This document shows, piece by piece, positions 51,706-60,812 of a stretch of DNA of 64,000 nucleotides. Origin of the DNA: Hoeflea_A sp965249925 (GTDB lineage: Bacteria > Pseudomonadota > Alphaproteobacteria > Rhizobiales > Rhizobiaceae). The stretch spans positions 1,860,001 through 1,924,000 of the forward strand of contig OZ252260.1 in assembly GCA_965249925.1 (NCBI GenBank), in the 5' to 3' direction. Under the pieces are notes generated by a model. It was not told where the DNA came from. It saw nothing but the letters and a program-made list of their open reading frames with translations, and did no database searches. Position 1 is the first letter of the stretch. Each line of letters begins with the position of its first letter. Made by a program: the position numbers and the translations under genes.

Positions 51706-52733
51706 TGCGGTGCCTCCCGGCGCATTTGCGCATTTTGGGCTTCGTCCAGTTTGTCCAGCGCCTTTACCAAATTGCGGCGATTTGCAAGTGTCGTTATCAG
51801 ATGCGGTATCGCAAGTGCCAGGATCAGTAAGGCGCCGACCACAGCCAACTGGATTTCCGCGCCGACATTTTCAAGCATCATGGCTGTCTGGATCAGAACC
51901 AAAAGCCAGAACGCCGTGAAAGCGCCGAATATGGACCCTACCCCGCCGGTGATCGCCGCACCGCCCAGAACCGCAATCACCACGATCTGCAATTCACCGC
52001 CCGTGGCAAGATCATAGCGCACGGAACCGAGCCGCGACGACATCATCAATCCCGCCAGCGCACAGGCAAGGCCCGTAGCCATGTAAAGTCCGAAGCGCAC
52101 CACATCGGTGTTGATCCCGACGCGCCTGGCAGCGGAGGCGTTGACACCGATCTGAAAGATGGCCCGACCGATCCGGCTGCCATGCAGCACGAGAGCGGCA
52201 AGCGCTGTCGCACAAAGGAAGATCACAATCGACAGCGGAAGTCCCAGAAACGTCAGGTAGTCGATCCCGTACCACCAGTCGGGAAAGCGCGTGACGGAAC
52301 GGTCTCCAAGCAGCACCTGGGCAAGACCGCGATAGAGCGTTAGCGTTCCGATCGTGGCAATCAGAGCGGGAAGCCCGAAGCGTACAATGGCCACTGCATT
52401 CACCATGCCCAAGACCAGGCCAAGCCCCATTGTCAGTGCAACCGCCAGCGGTATGTGCAGGCCGGATTCCTGCAGTACCCCAAATACACAGGCCGTCAGC
52501 GCGATTTGCGACGCCACCGACAAGTCGATCTCGCCGCCAATGATAAGCATTGTCATGAACAGGGCGACCAGCCCGTATTCGGCAAAGAACGTAGCTGACA
52601 GCAGCAGGAAGCCCGGATCGGCAAACCGGGGCGAGACCAGTGTCGCAACGATCACGACCAGCACGGTCAGCGTCACGGTCAGGGTTTCGTTGCGCAACAG
52701 GAGCCGTGCAAGCGGGTGATCGCTCCGGGTCAT
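51702..52733 (-). CDS. Sugar ABC transporter permease, RbsC/RhaQ-like
   Basis: A 343-residue permease with eight to ten predicted helices of the carbohydrate-uptake class 2 family (IGGEIDLSVASQIALTA, VLGGAAITGGVGSIFGAF). It is the second permease after 52730-53713 and overlaps it and the GntR gene by four bases each. The two permeases presumably form a heterodimer, as RhaP and RhaQ do. Confidence 0.92.
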   Translation of the reverse strand: MTRSDHPLARLLLRNETLTVTLTVLVVIVATLVSPRFADPGFLLLSATFFAEYGLVALFMTMLIIGGEIDLSVASQIALTACVFGVLQESGLHIPLAVALTMGLGLVLGMVNAVAIVRFGLPALIATIGTLTLYRGLAQVLLGDRSVTRFPDWWYGIDYLTFLGLPLSIVIFLCATALAALVLHGSRIGRAIFQIGVNASAARRVGINTDVVRFGLYMATGLACALAGLMMSSRLGSVRYDLATGGELQIVVIAVLGGAAITGGVGSIFGAFTAFWLLVLIQTAMMLENVGAEIQLAVVGALLILALAIPHLITTLANRRNLVKALDKLDEAQNAQMRREAPQ

Positions 52734-53713
52734 GCAGCCGCTCCCTCCGGTGCCGTATGCCCTGCCCTGCTGCGCCGCTGAACGAGACGGTCGATTCCCA
52801 GCGCGCCCAGCACGATGAGACCGAAAATCACATCCTGCCAGACCCGCGAGACGCCAATCTTCGGCATGACGACCTCAATCGCCGCGATCAGCATGACGCC
52901 CAGCACACAGCCCGCGACGGTCCCGCGTCCGCCGGAAATTGAAACGCCGCCAACCACAACGGCCGAAATGACCTGCAACTCGAATCCCGCGCCGGTCGCA
53001 GCCGGATTCACATAGCCGAAGCGCGAGGCGAACAGCACACTGGTCAGCCCGACAAGCGCGCCCGAAATCACGAAGGCCAGCACCACGAACCGCTCGGCCG
53101 GAATGCCGCGCATCCGGGCGGCATGTTCATTCGAGCCGATGGCAAAAAATGTTCCACCAATGCCGCTGCGGTGGATCACAACGAACATGGCCAGCACCAC
53201 CGCAACCACCAGAAGCGTGATCGGAGGAATGCCCCAGCTTCCAACCTGCGAAAGCTCGATCAAATCAGCCGGCAGGTCATTGGGATCAACCTGACGGCTG
53301 TCCGATACGATGAAAGTCAGGCCGCGAAACAGGCTGAGCGTGCCGAGCGTAACCACGATGGAGTGGATCTTGAGGATGCTGACCAACAGACCGTTTACCG
53401 AACCGAGCACTGCACCGACCCCCGCACCAAGCGCGAAACCGAGGAGGATCGGCATCTCCGGAAAGCTGCGGAACGTCATGCCCACGATGATGGCGCTCAA
53501 CGCCAGCAGCGAACCGATGGAGATATCGACATGTCCACACAACAGAACCGGCAACTGCCCCATGGCGGCGGTCATGACGAGCGGCATGGCCAGGATCCAG
53601 ATCACAAACGTGTCCACGCTTGCTGCGCGTGAGTCGATCAGCGCTGCCAGACCGAACACCATCAGAAGCGACAGGAGCAGCCCCAACTCCTGTTTCCGAG
53701 TATCGCTCATCAT
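52730..53713 (-). CDS. Sugar ABC transporter permease, RbsC/RhaP-like
   Basis: A 327-residue permease of the same class (LLCGHVDISIGSLLALSAI, VVGGVSISGGRGTVAGCVLG). The start overlaps the ATPase stop (ATGA). The signature helix with DISIGS is canonical. Partner of 51702-52733. Confidence 0.92.
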   Translation of the reverse strand: MMSDTRKQELGLLLSLLMVFGLAALIDSRAASVDTFVIWILAMPLVMTAAMGQLPVLLCGHVDISIGSLLALSAIIVGMTFRSFPEMPILLGFALGAGVGAVLGSVNGLLVSILKIHSIVVTLGTLSLFRGLTFIVSDSRQVDPNDLPADLIELSQVGSWGIPPITLLVVAVVLAMFVVIHRSGIGGTFFAIGSNEHAARMRGIPAERFVVLAFVISGALVGLTSVLFASRFGYVNPAATGAGFELQVISAVVVGGVSISGGRGTVAGCVLGVMLIAAIEVVMPKIGVSRVWQDVIFGLIVLGALGIDRLVQRRSRAGHTAPEGAAA

Positions 53714-55233
53714 ACCGCTGCCCGCCCGAGATGTTCATGCGCGCCAGCAACTGCCGCCCGCATGACATTGTCCTCGGTCATGGTCTCGCCGGTCAGTTCG
53801 GCGGTCACCGCGCCTTCGCAGAAAACGATGATCCGATCGCTGAGCGCCAACAGCTCGGTCATGTCGGACGAAATCAGCAGCACCGCCCGTCCGGCGTCGG
53901 CCAGAGCATTGATCTTGCGATAAATCTCTTCCTTGGCCCCGACATCCACTCCGCGCGTCGGCTCGTCCAGGATCAGCACCTCCGGATCGTTCAAAAGCCA
54001 GCGGGCAAGGATCGCCTTTTGCTGATTGCCCCCTGACAGGTTGGAAACGGCCGCTTCGGGCGAAGGTGTCTTGATGTCATGGTCCCGAATCGCGGCTACC
54101 GTCGTCTCGCGCTCGCGCCGGGTCGACAGGAAAGCGCTGCGACTGAAGCTGGAGGGGTTTGCGGCGGTGATGTTGGCTGCCACCGACATCGACAGGAACA
54201 GGCCGTCCTTGGCGCGATCCTCGGGTACGAATGCCAGCCCGCACCGGATAGCGTCTCGGGGCGAAGCGACGCGGACCGGCTCACCGCCCAACTCGATATG
54301 ACCTGAGTCGGAATGGATCACGCCGAACAGGGTTTCAGCGACGGCGGTGCGCCCGGCCCCGACAAGCCCGCCGAAACCCAGGATCTCGCCCCTATGTACT
54401 TGGAAGCTGACATCGCGGTAGTCGCCATCGCGCGAGAGACCGCGGCAGGCCAGCGCCACGGTCTCGCGGCTGGCGTCGCGCCGCGCGTGCGGGGCGATGT
54501 TCCGACCGATCATCAACCGCACCAGGTGGTCGACGCCCTCCACCTGGTCGCGACGCAACGTGGCAACATGGCAACCGTCGCGCAGCACCATGACCCGATC
54601 GCTGATCTCTACGATTTCGTTCAGCCTGTGGCTGATAAAGACCACGGCGCGGCCTTCGTCCTTGAGTTGGCGCATGAAACCGAAAAGGCGCTCCGTCTCG
54701 GACGGTGTCAGCGGCGCGGTCGGCTCGTCCATGATGATCACCCGGGCGTCCCGGGCTAGCGAACAAACGATCTCGACAAGTTGCTGATCAGCGATGGACA
54801 GCCTCGACATCGGTGTGTTCGGATCGATCGATACGCTAAACCGGTCCAGCACCTGCCGTGCCCGCATCGTCACCTGTCGCGGTGAGCGCAATTGGCCGGG
54901 GCGCAGCGCGCCAGTGCCGATCTCGATATTCTGTGCCACTGTCAGGTCCTGGAACGAGACCGGTTCCTGGTGGATCAGCGCGACACCGGCTTCCTGAGCC
55001 TGCTCCGGGTTTCTGAACCTGACCTTACGCCCGTCCATATGCACCGAACCGCGGCTGGGCAGGTGAATTCCGGCCAGAATTTTCATCAGGGTGGACTTGC
55101 CTGCCCCGTTCTCACCTACAATCGAGAACACCTCGCCGGGATTGAGGTCGAGGGAGATGTCCCGCAAAACGACGGTTTGTCCAAACGCCTTGGACACCGA
55201 GTACGCCGACAGGATAGGCGCCGTCTCGCTCAT
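53710..55233 (-). CDS. Sugar ABC transporter ATP-binding protein with tandem ATPase domains
   Basis: A 507-residue tandem ATPase of the RbsA/RhaT type. The first domain has Walker A GENGAGKSTLMK, a signature-like RLSIADQQLVEI and Walker B VIIMDEPTAPLTP. The second has a modified Walker A (FGGLVGAGRTAVAET), signature LSGGNQQKAILARWL and Walker B LILDEPTRGVD. It overlaps the lactonase gene by four bases. It energises uptake of the operon's sugar. Confidence 0.94.
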   Translation of the reverse strand: MSETAPILSAYSVSKAFGQTVVLRDISLDLNPGEVFSIVGENGAGKSTLMKILAGIHLPSRGSVHMDGRKVRFRNPEQAQEAGVALIHQEPVSFQDLTVAQNIEIGTGALRPGQLRSPRQVTMRARQVLDRFSVSIDPNTPMSRLSIADQQLVEIVCSLARDARVIIMDEPTAPLTPSETERLFGFMRQLKDEGRAVVFISHRLNEIVEISDRVMVLRDGCHVATLRRDQVEGVDHLVRLMIGRNIAPHARRDASRETVALACRGLSRDGDYRDVSFQVHRGEILGFGGLVGAGRTAVAETLFGVIHSDSGHIELGGEPVRVASPRDAIRCGLAFVPEDRAKDGLFLSMSVAANITAANPSSFSRSAFLSTRRERETTVAAIRDHDIKTPSPEAAVSNLSGGNQQKAILARWLLNDPEVLILDEPTRGVDVGAKEEIYRKINALADAGRAVLLISSDMTELLALSDRIIVFCEGAVTAELTGETMTEDNVMRAAVAGAHEHLGRAAV

Positions 55234-56096
55234 GCATGCAGCCCCAACCGATAAACCCGGTTCGCATTAACGCGATAAAACTTGCGAAGTTCGGCCTCTG
55301 ACACGCCGTCGAAATGACTGTCCAGAAGATCGACCCAGCGCGACAGCGTTGTTGCCTGGGTGCACACCGGCCAGTCGCCTGCATAGATCAGGCGCTCGAA
55401 GCCGAAAATGTCGACCACGGCGTCGATATAGGGTTTCAGCTCGTCCTCGGTCCAGCGCGCGTGATCGGCCTCGACAGGCAGATCGGAGAGCTTGCAGAAA
55501 AGATTGGGGTTTTCAGCCATTCGTTGCAGATTCTTCTTCCATTCCGAGATTTCGCCGTCCTTTATGCCGGGCTTGCCGCAATGGTCGAGGATCATCACCG
55601 TTTCAGGCACCTGTTCCACGAATTCAGCCGCCTTTGCAGCCTGCGTGTGGTGGATGTTCACATCAAAACTCAATCCGTATTCGCTGAGTAGCTTTACCCC
55701 GTCGATGAAACCGGGGCGCAAGCAGAAGTCCTCGTCCGCCTGGAACTCGATCAGCCGGCGAATGCCGTGGACCGCCGGGTGTCTGTCCGCCAGACGGTCA
55801 AGAAAAGGGCGCATGTCATGGCCGGTCTCGACCGGCGCCTGCGCGACAATCGCCTTAATGCGCGGCTCGGCCTTGGCGTATTCCTCGACGAAGGCAACTT
55901 CCTTGAGAAACTCGCCCTGATCGACGAAGCACTCCACGAACACCATCGCTTCGACCTCCACCGGTCCGCAGTCTCTTACATAGTCAGCGGGCAGCAAGGG
56001 TCGGCCGAGCGCGTCGTTTCCGGCTTGCCAGCCGATACGGATACGGCCGGGATCCCAAATATGCAGGTGCGCGTCGACGATGGGGAAATTCGGCAT
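55230..56096 (-). CDS. Amidohydrolase-family sugar lactonase (L-rhamnono-lactonase type)
   Basis: A 288-residue amidohydrolase with FPIVDAHLHIWDP at the start (HxH metal site), HHTQ and DHCGKPGIKDG later, and ERLIYAGDWPVCTQ with the conserved Asp. This is the L-fuconolactonase/L-rhamnonolactonase group. The ATG follows GGGAGGA. It should open the lactone made by a rhamnose dehydrogenase and pass L-rhamnonate to the adjacent dehydratase. Ligand could also be fuconolactone; the neighbours favour rhamnose. Confidence 0.88.
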   Translation of the reverse strand: MPNFPIVDAHLHIWDPGRIRIGWQAGNDALGRPLLPADYVRDCGPVEVEAMVFVECFVDQGEFLKEVAFVEEYAKAEPRIKAIVAQAPVETGHDMRPFLDRLADRHPAVHGIRRLIEFQADEDFCLRPGFIDGVKLLSEYGLSFDVNIHHTQAAKAAEFVEQVPETVMILDHCGKPGIKDGEISEWKKNLQRMAENPNLFCKLSDLPVEADHARWTEDELKPYIDAVVDIFGFERLIYAGDWPVCTQATTLSRWVDLLDSHFDGVSEAELRKFYRVNANRVYRLGLHA

Positions 56097-56121
56097 GGTC
56101 TCGTCCTCCCTTCCTGCCGGC

Positions 56122-57297
56122 TCAGGCAATCAACCGGAAATTCTCAGGCACCGGTTCCTTGAGCGTCAGCCCCATGCCAGGCACTTCGTCCCTGACATCG
56201 ACAAAGCCGTTGTCCGCCTCCGGCTCGCCGTCGAAGATGTACCAGAACAGCTCGTTCCCAACCTCGACCGGCACCTGCGGGAAGTATTCTGCGAAAGGCG
56301 CGGCGACCGAAGATATGGAGATGTGATAGTTGTGCATCTGCCCGGCATGGGGCATGACAGCAACGTCATAAGCTTCACACATATGGGCAATCTTAGCCGC
56401 CGCTGTGACTCCGCCGACGCGGTTCGTATCGAACTGGGCGAAATCTACGGCCTTGACGTCAAGAAGCTGGCGGAACCCCTGTGGCGTGAACTCGTGCTCG
56501 CCGCCCGCGATGGGCACGATACCCATAGCGCGCAAATCGGCATATCCCGCGATATCGTCAGCGACCAGTGGCTCTTCCACCCAGCGCAGATTGTAGGGCG
56601 CCAGCCGGCGCAGCATCGCGCGGGCATATTCCAGCGACCAGCCCATATAGCAGTCGATCATGATGTCCGTGTCGTCGCCGACGGTTTCGCGCAGGGTGCG
56701 AACCAGTTCGATGTTGCGGTTCATCCCCGCTGTTCCGTCCTTGGGTCCCCAACCCATGCGCAACTTCATCATGGTGAAGCCCTGGTCGAGATAGCCCTGC
56801 GCTTCCTCCACCAGATTCTCCAGCGGTTGACTGTAGAGGCGGCTGGCATAGACTCGCAGCTTTTCCTTGGTCCGCCCGCCCAAAAGCCGGAACACCGGCA
56901 GGTTCAGCGCCTTGCCCTTGGCGTCCCACAGCGCAATGTCGAGTGCCGAGATCGCCACCATGCCGATGCCCTTGCGGCCGAATGCCATGGTCTTGCGGTA
57001 CATGGTCTGCCAGAGGAATTCGGTGTCGATCACGTCCTGCCCGATCAGCATCGGAGCAAGCTGGGTATCGATCAGTATCTTGACCGCGTGCGGCGCCAGT
57101 GCGGCATTGCCGATCCCGACGATCCCGTCCTCGGTTTCGATTTCCACCACCAGCCACCCGAGGAAGCGGTAATTCGAGAGGTCGCCGGTCTTGTTCGACA
57201 CGATATCGGCCGCCGTTGTGCAGAAGTTCGGCGGCATCGGCGCGACCGGTCCGGTCCATTCCCAGATGGTGGTCTTGATATTCTTGATGATTGGCAT
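56122..57297 (-). CDS. rhmD: L-rhamnonate dehydratase, enolase superfamily
   Basis: A 391-residue mandelate-racemase-type dehydratase. The capping domain carries the motif SNKTGDLSNYRFLGWLV seen in rhamnonate dehydratases. Barrel residues include KLRMGWGPKDG (catalytic Lys region), metal ligands in MIDCYMGW, VEEPL and AGGEHEFT, and the catalytic His in MPHAGQMHNYH. It converts L-rhamnonate to 2-keto-3-deoxy-L-rhamnonate. Neighbouring lactonase and aldolase, and RhaM on the divergent side, agree. Confidence 0.92.
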   Translation of the reverse strand: MPIIKNIKTTIWEWTGPVAPMPPNFCTTAADIVSNKTGDLSNYRFLGWLVVEIETEDGIVGIGNAALAPHAVKILIDTQLAPMLIGQDVIDTEFLWQTMYRKTMAFGRKGIGMVAISALDIALWDAKGKALNLPVFRLLGGRTKEKLRVYASRLYSQPLENLVEEAQGYLDQGFTMMKLRMGWGPKDGTAGMNRNIELVRTLRETVGDDTDIMIDCYMGWSLEYARAMLRRLAPYNLRWVEEPLVADDIAGYADLRAMGIVPIAGGEHEFTPQGFRQLLDVKAVDFAQFDTNRVGGVTAAAKIAHMCEAYDVAVMPHAGQMHNYHISISSVAAPFAEYFPQVPVEVGNELFWYIFDGEPEADNGFVDVRDEVPGMGLTLKEPVPENFRLIA

Positions 57298-57312
57298 GGG
57301 TCAAAGTCCCTG

Positions 57313-58212
57313 TCAGAGTAATCTGCCGAGCCGGGCGACAAAGCGGTCGACGATCTGTTGCCCGAACGGCGTGATCGGTTTCGACGGTTCCCGAACGGCG
57401 CTTGGTGCGATCCCCATCCGAGCCGCCGCGATCGCCTTGCCGTAGGTCACGAAATGCGGAATGCCCTGCATGATGAAACCGACAATCGGCGCCAGCCGCG
57501 CATAGGCTTGGTCCGCCGCATTTTCATCTCCGGCGCGATGCGCAGCCCAGACTGCGCACTGCAGATCGACGGTTTCGATGCCTGGCACCATCCCCGCCGC
57601 ACCGCCTCGAAGATTGTCGGGAAGTTCCAACCCGCAGCGCCCATTGAAGACGGCGAATCGGCCTTCGGTGCTGCGAACCATTTCAGCCAGATCGACCGCG
57701 GGGCATTCAAGTTTGCCCACCCGGAAATTGTCGTGCCGCGCGAACATCCGCAAAAGTGCCGCATCCGACAAACCATAACCAAGGAATTCCGGTGCGTTCT
57801 GGACACCGACCGGGCAGTCCAGCTCCTCTATGACGGTGCCGAAGAAACGCTCGAGCGCGGGTTCGTCCATCCGCTCAGGCGGCGGTTGCAGCACCAGCCA
57901 TGAGGCGCCGCGTGCAATGGCGCGACGGCCGAAGGCAATCTGTTCCTCAGGCGTTGCGCCAAAAACCGTCACCATGAGATCGGCCTTGCCGTCCAGTGTC
58001 TCGGACACGGTATCCACAGTGGCCTCGCGCTCGTTCGGGTTCAGCTTGCCGACTTCCGTTCCAAGCCCCAGCACCGCGACCCCTGCCGCGCCGTGCAGCA
58101 GCGCGGCTTCGGTTTGGAGGCGAAAAGCATCAAGCCGCAATCCGCCCGCCTCATCGAAGAAGGCGTAGAGCATCGGGTAAATGCCGGGCGTGACGGAATG
58201 GGTGTCGGTCAT
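57313..58212 (-). CDS. DapA-family aldolase, probable 2-keto-3-deoxy-L-rhamnonate aldolase
   Basis: A 299-residue class I aldolase of the dihydrodipicolinate synthase family. The Schiff-base Lys is Lys167 in FRVGKLECP. The usual GTTGE segment is GTEVGKL, and the Tyr that completes the DapA proton relay is replaced (VGVQNAPEF), so the chemistry differs from lysine synthesis. Cleavage to pyruvate and L-lactaldehyde is the role expected from context; a dehydratase or another keto-acid role is possible. Confidence 0.85.
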   Translation of the reverse strand: MTDTHSVTPGIYPMLYAFFDEAGGLRLDAFRLQTEAALLHGAAGVAVLGLGTEVGKLNPNEREATVDTVSETLDGKADLMVTVFGATPEEQIAFGRRAIARGASWLVLQPPPERMDEPALERFFGTVIEELDCPVGVQNAPEFLGYGLSDAALLRMFARHDNFRVGKLECPAVDLAEMVRSTEGRFAVFNGRCGLELPDNLRGGAAGMVPGIETVDLQCAVWAAHRAGDENAADQAYARLAPIVGFIMQGIPHFVTYGKAIAAARMGIAPSAVREPSKPITPFGQQIVDRFVARLGRLL

Positions 58213-58285
58213 GAAATGGTCAGGGAAAACATCAGAGCACTGGGCAGGGCTGGCGGCCAGAGACCGCCAGCCACGGCTATCGCGC

Positions 58286-59281
58286 TCAGAAATCGTAGTT
58301 CGAGATATTGCTTGCGTCGAAGGTGGTCAGCCCTTCGCGCGGAAGCACAATACGATTGTCGCGGATGGTCAGTTCGCCCAGGCCCGGCACCTCGAAACTG
58401 TTGCCGACCTCGCTTTCGATCTCGCCTTTGACCAGCCCGACACCGAGATAGGCAGCAGTGCGGCCCTGCTCGTCCGGCGCCCAGAGCTGGAAGCCCTTGA
58501 CGGTGCCGTTTTCGATAAACCGGCGCATCTGGTTCGGCGTGCCGAGACCGGTGACGGCGACCTGGTCGGCTTTGCCTTGGTTCTCGACGACCTGCGCGGC
58601 AGCCGCGACACCCACTGTCGTCGGCGCGATGATGCCCTTCAGACCGGGATAGTTCGACAGAAGAACCTCCGTCTCGGTGGTCGATTTCTGCGGATCGTCA
58701 TCGCCATATACGATGGTGACGAGTTCCATTTTTGCGTATTTGTCGTTGTTCTCCAGAACCTCCTTCATATCGGCAATGAAACGGTTCTGGTCCGGGGCAT
58801 CGGTGGTGGCGCTGAGAATGGCGAACTCCCCTTCATAATCCATGAGGCTGCCCATCAGTTCGATCTGGTCGTCACCGACATTGTCGAAATCCACCGGCAT
58901 CACGGCGGCGTCGCGGCGATCCTCGAAACCGGTGATATCTGAGTTCACGACCAGCACCTTGATGCCCTGAGCGCGAGCGCGGTCGAAGATGCGGTTGAGT
59001 GCATCCGGACTGTTGGGCGTGATCGCAATCACCTTGACCCCGCGCTGGATTTGAGCGGTGAGAAACGGAATCTGCGAGGTCGCCTCGGCGGAAGCGGGCG
59101 CCACGGTTTCGAAGTTGCAGCCGATTTTCTGGCAGGCATCGTCAAAGCCTTTCACGATGCTGTCGAAGTATGGGTTGCCGGTATTCTTCGGAATGTAGAC
59201 GATATCGATTGAACCGTCGGCAAATGCCGGAACCGAAATCGCGAAAGCGGCCGCGGCCATGTGAAGTGCGAGTTTCTTCAT
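58286..59281 (-). CDS. Periplasmic sugar-binding protein, RhaS-like
   Basis: A 331-residue periplasmic binding protein with a signal peptide (residues 1-21, ending VPAFA) and the two-lobed sugar-binding fold (IDIVYIPKNTGNPYFDSIVKG, GIIAPTTVGVAAAAQVV, GLGTPNQMRRFIENGTVKG). The last block is typical of rhamnose/AI-2-type binding proteins. It is the first gene of the operon and preceded by GAGGGAGGA. Ligand inferred as L-rhamnose from the operon. Confidence 0.91.
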   Translation of the reverse strand: MKKLALHMAAAAFAISVPAFADGSIDIVYIPKNTGNPYFDSIVKGFDDACQKIGCNFETVAPASAEATSQIPFLTAQIQRGVKVIAITPNSPDALNRIFDRARAQGIKVLVVNSDITGFEDRRDAAVMPVDFDNVGDDQIELMGSLMDYEGEFAILSATTDAPDQNRFIADMKEVLENNDKYAKMELVTIVYGDDDPQKSTTETEVLLSNYPGLKGIIAPTTVGVAAAAQVVENQGKADQVAVTGLGTPNQMRRFIENGTVKGFQLWAPDEQGRTAAYLGVGLVKGEIESEVGNSFEVPGLGELTIRDNRIVLPREGLTTFDASNISNYDF

Positions 59282-59356
59282 TTGATCCTCCCTCAAGGTT
59301 CGACCCGGTGGGTCCGACTGCCTCAGGTATAGGAGGAGAACGAGCAAACTGTCAAT

Positions 59357-59367
59357 TAGTCTTACTA
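59357..59367. promoter_or_regulatory. FadR-type operator in the divergent rhamnose promoter
   Basis: TAGT-CTT-ACTA is an exact match to the FadR-subfamily consensus TNGTNNNACNA. It lies 75 bp before the binding-protein start on one side and 51 bp before the reductase start on the other, in an AT-rich stretch. The GntR protein of the operon is of this subfamily. Confidence 0.7.
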
Positions 59368-59418
59368 TTTTACAATTTTGCCGAATTCGCCTATAAGGCA
59401 TCGGAAGGGATGAACACC

Positions 59419-60411
59419 ATGAATTCACTTGATTTTCCCGAATTCGGACTCGGCTGCGCACATCTCGGCAGCCTGTTCACAATCGTCGAGGAAGCGGTTG
59501 CAGTCGCAACTTTGTCGGCCGCATGGGACGCTGGTGTACGCTATTTCGACACCGCGCCCTGGTATGGTCACGGGCTGAGCGAGCTGCGGCTCGGCGGTCT
59601 CCTGCGGGCACAGTCGCGGGACGAATTTTTCCTTTCGACCAAGGTAGGGCGCGTCTACGACTCCGGGCGGGTCCACACTGAACACATCACTCCCTGGACC
59701 GGCGGCCTTCCCTACGCCATGCACTATGACTACACCGCTGGCGGCTTTGCAGCCTCGCTGTCGCAAAGCCGCTTGCGACTGGGCGTTCCGCGCATTGATG
59801 CGCTGGTGATCCATGATCTCGACCTTGGCCATCACGGTGATGACCGCGCGGCCTTCACCCGCGACCTGCTGGACAGCGGCCTGCCCTATCTGCACGACCA
59901 AAAGCAGCGGGGCGAGATATCTGCCATCGGCATGGGCACCAACACCACAGAGGATTTCACCCATTTCGCGCCGATGGTGGATGTCGATTTCTTCCTCGTG
60001 GCGATGCCCTACACGCTCCTCGACCAATCGGCGCTGACCGGTCCGATGCAAACCTGCCTCGAGCGCGGAATCACGGTCGTGATCGGAGCTCCCTTTGCCT
60101 CCGGCCTGCTGGCAGAGCCGGAGGCTGCCAAGGCAACCTACGGGTATGCGGCCGCCGGCGAGGAAATCCGCGCCAAGGCACTGGCCATCGAGGCCGTCTG
60201 TGAACGGCATGGTGTGCCCATTGCCGCTGCCGCGTTGCGCTTTCCCCTGATGCATCCTGCCGTGACAAGTGTGATACCGGGCGCCGTGTCGCCCGAGCAG
60301 GTCCAGCAGAATGTGGAGCACATGTCCCGATCCGTTCCCAATGCGCTATGGGACCAGTTGAAAGCGGACGGGTTGATCCTGCACCAGTCTCCTACGGAGA
60401 ACGCAACATGA
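59419..60411 (+). CDS. Aldo/keto reductase, candidate sugar dehydrogenase
   Basis: A 330-residue AKR barrel. Active-site blocks are VRYFDTAPWYGHGLSE (Asp and catalytic Tyr), FLSTKVGR (Lys) and ALVIHDLD (His). It is of the D-threo-aldose/L-fucose dehydrogenase group, which oxidises 6-deoxy sugars to lactones, so it may supply the lactonase. The ATG at 59419 is preferred over ATG 59410, which directly abuts the ribosome site. It overlaps rhaM by four bases. Confidence 0.89.
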   Translation: MNSLDFPEFGLGCAHLGSLFTIVEEAVAVATLSAAWDAGVRYFDTAPWYGHGLSELRLGGLLRAQSRDEFFLSTKVGRVYDSGRVHTEHITPWTGGLPYAMHYDYTAGGFAASLSQSRLRLGVPRIDALVIHDLDLGHHGDDRAAFTRDLLDSGLPYLHDQKQRGEISAIGMGTNTTEDFTHFAPMVDVDFFLVAMPYTLLDQSALTGPMQTCLERGITVVIGAPFASGLLAEPEAAKATYGYAAAGEEIRAKALAIEAVCERHGVPIAAAALRFPLMHPAVTSVIPGAVSPEQVQQNVEHMSRSVPNALWDQLKADGLILHQSPTENAT

Positions 60412-60734
60412 CCCAGACCATCGCATTCCGAATGCAATTGCTGCCCGGGTGCGCGGCGGAATATAAGCGCAGGCATGATGCGCTCTGGCCGCAGTTGGCA
60501 GATGTGCTTCGCGATGCGGGAATCTCGAATTATCGCATTTATCTTGACGAGCCGACGGGCCTGCTCTTTGCAACTCTGCGCACGACCGACCCCGCTGCGC
60601 TTGAGCGCCTCGCAGAAAACGAGATTGTGAGGAAGTGGTGGCGTTACATGGACGACATCATGGAAACCAACACCGACTGCTCGCCTGTAACACACGACCT
60701 GTCCGAAGTGTTCTTTTTCGGGGTCGCCACGTAG
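60408..60734 (+). CDS. rhaM: L-rhamnose mutarotase
   Basis: A 108-residue protein of the RhaM/YiiL family with the N-terminal AFRMQLLPGCAAEYKRRHDALWPQL, YRIYLDEPTGLLFATL, and the C-terminal VRKWWRYMDDIM. It interconverts alpha and beta L-rhamnose, helping transport or the first dehydrogenase. It strongly marks the cluster as rhamnose-specific. ATGA overlap with the reductase gene. Confidence 0.94.
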   Translation: MTQTIAFRMQLLPGCAAEYKRRHDALWPQLADVLRDAGISNYRIYLDEPTGLLFATLRTTDPAALERLAENEIVRKWWRYMDDIMETNTDCSPVTHDLSEVFFFGVAT

Positions 60735-60812
60735 CTGTTGAAACGCCGCCCACTCCCACCCCTATGGTCGGGTCTCGACGACCGGTTTGAGAAATTGTGT
60801 GGCCGCGACCGA

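Noticed and set aside
56080..57321. 413-codon plus frame opposite the rhamnonate dehydratase
   Set aside because: Antisense to a gene with a complete enolase-superfamily motif set.
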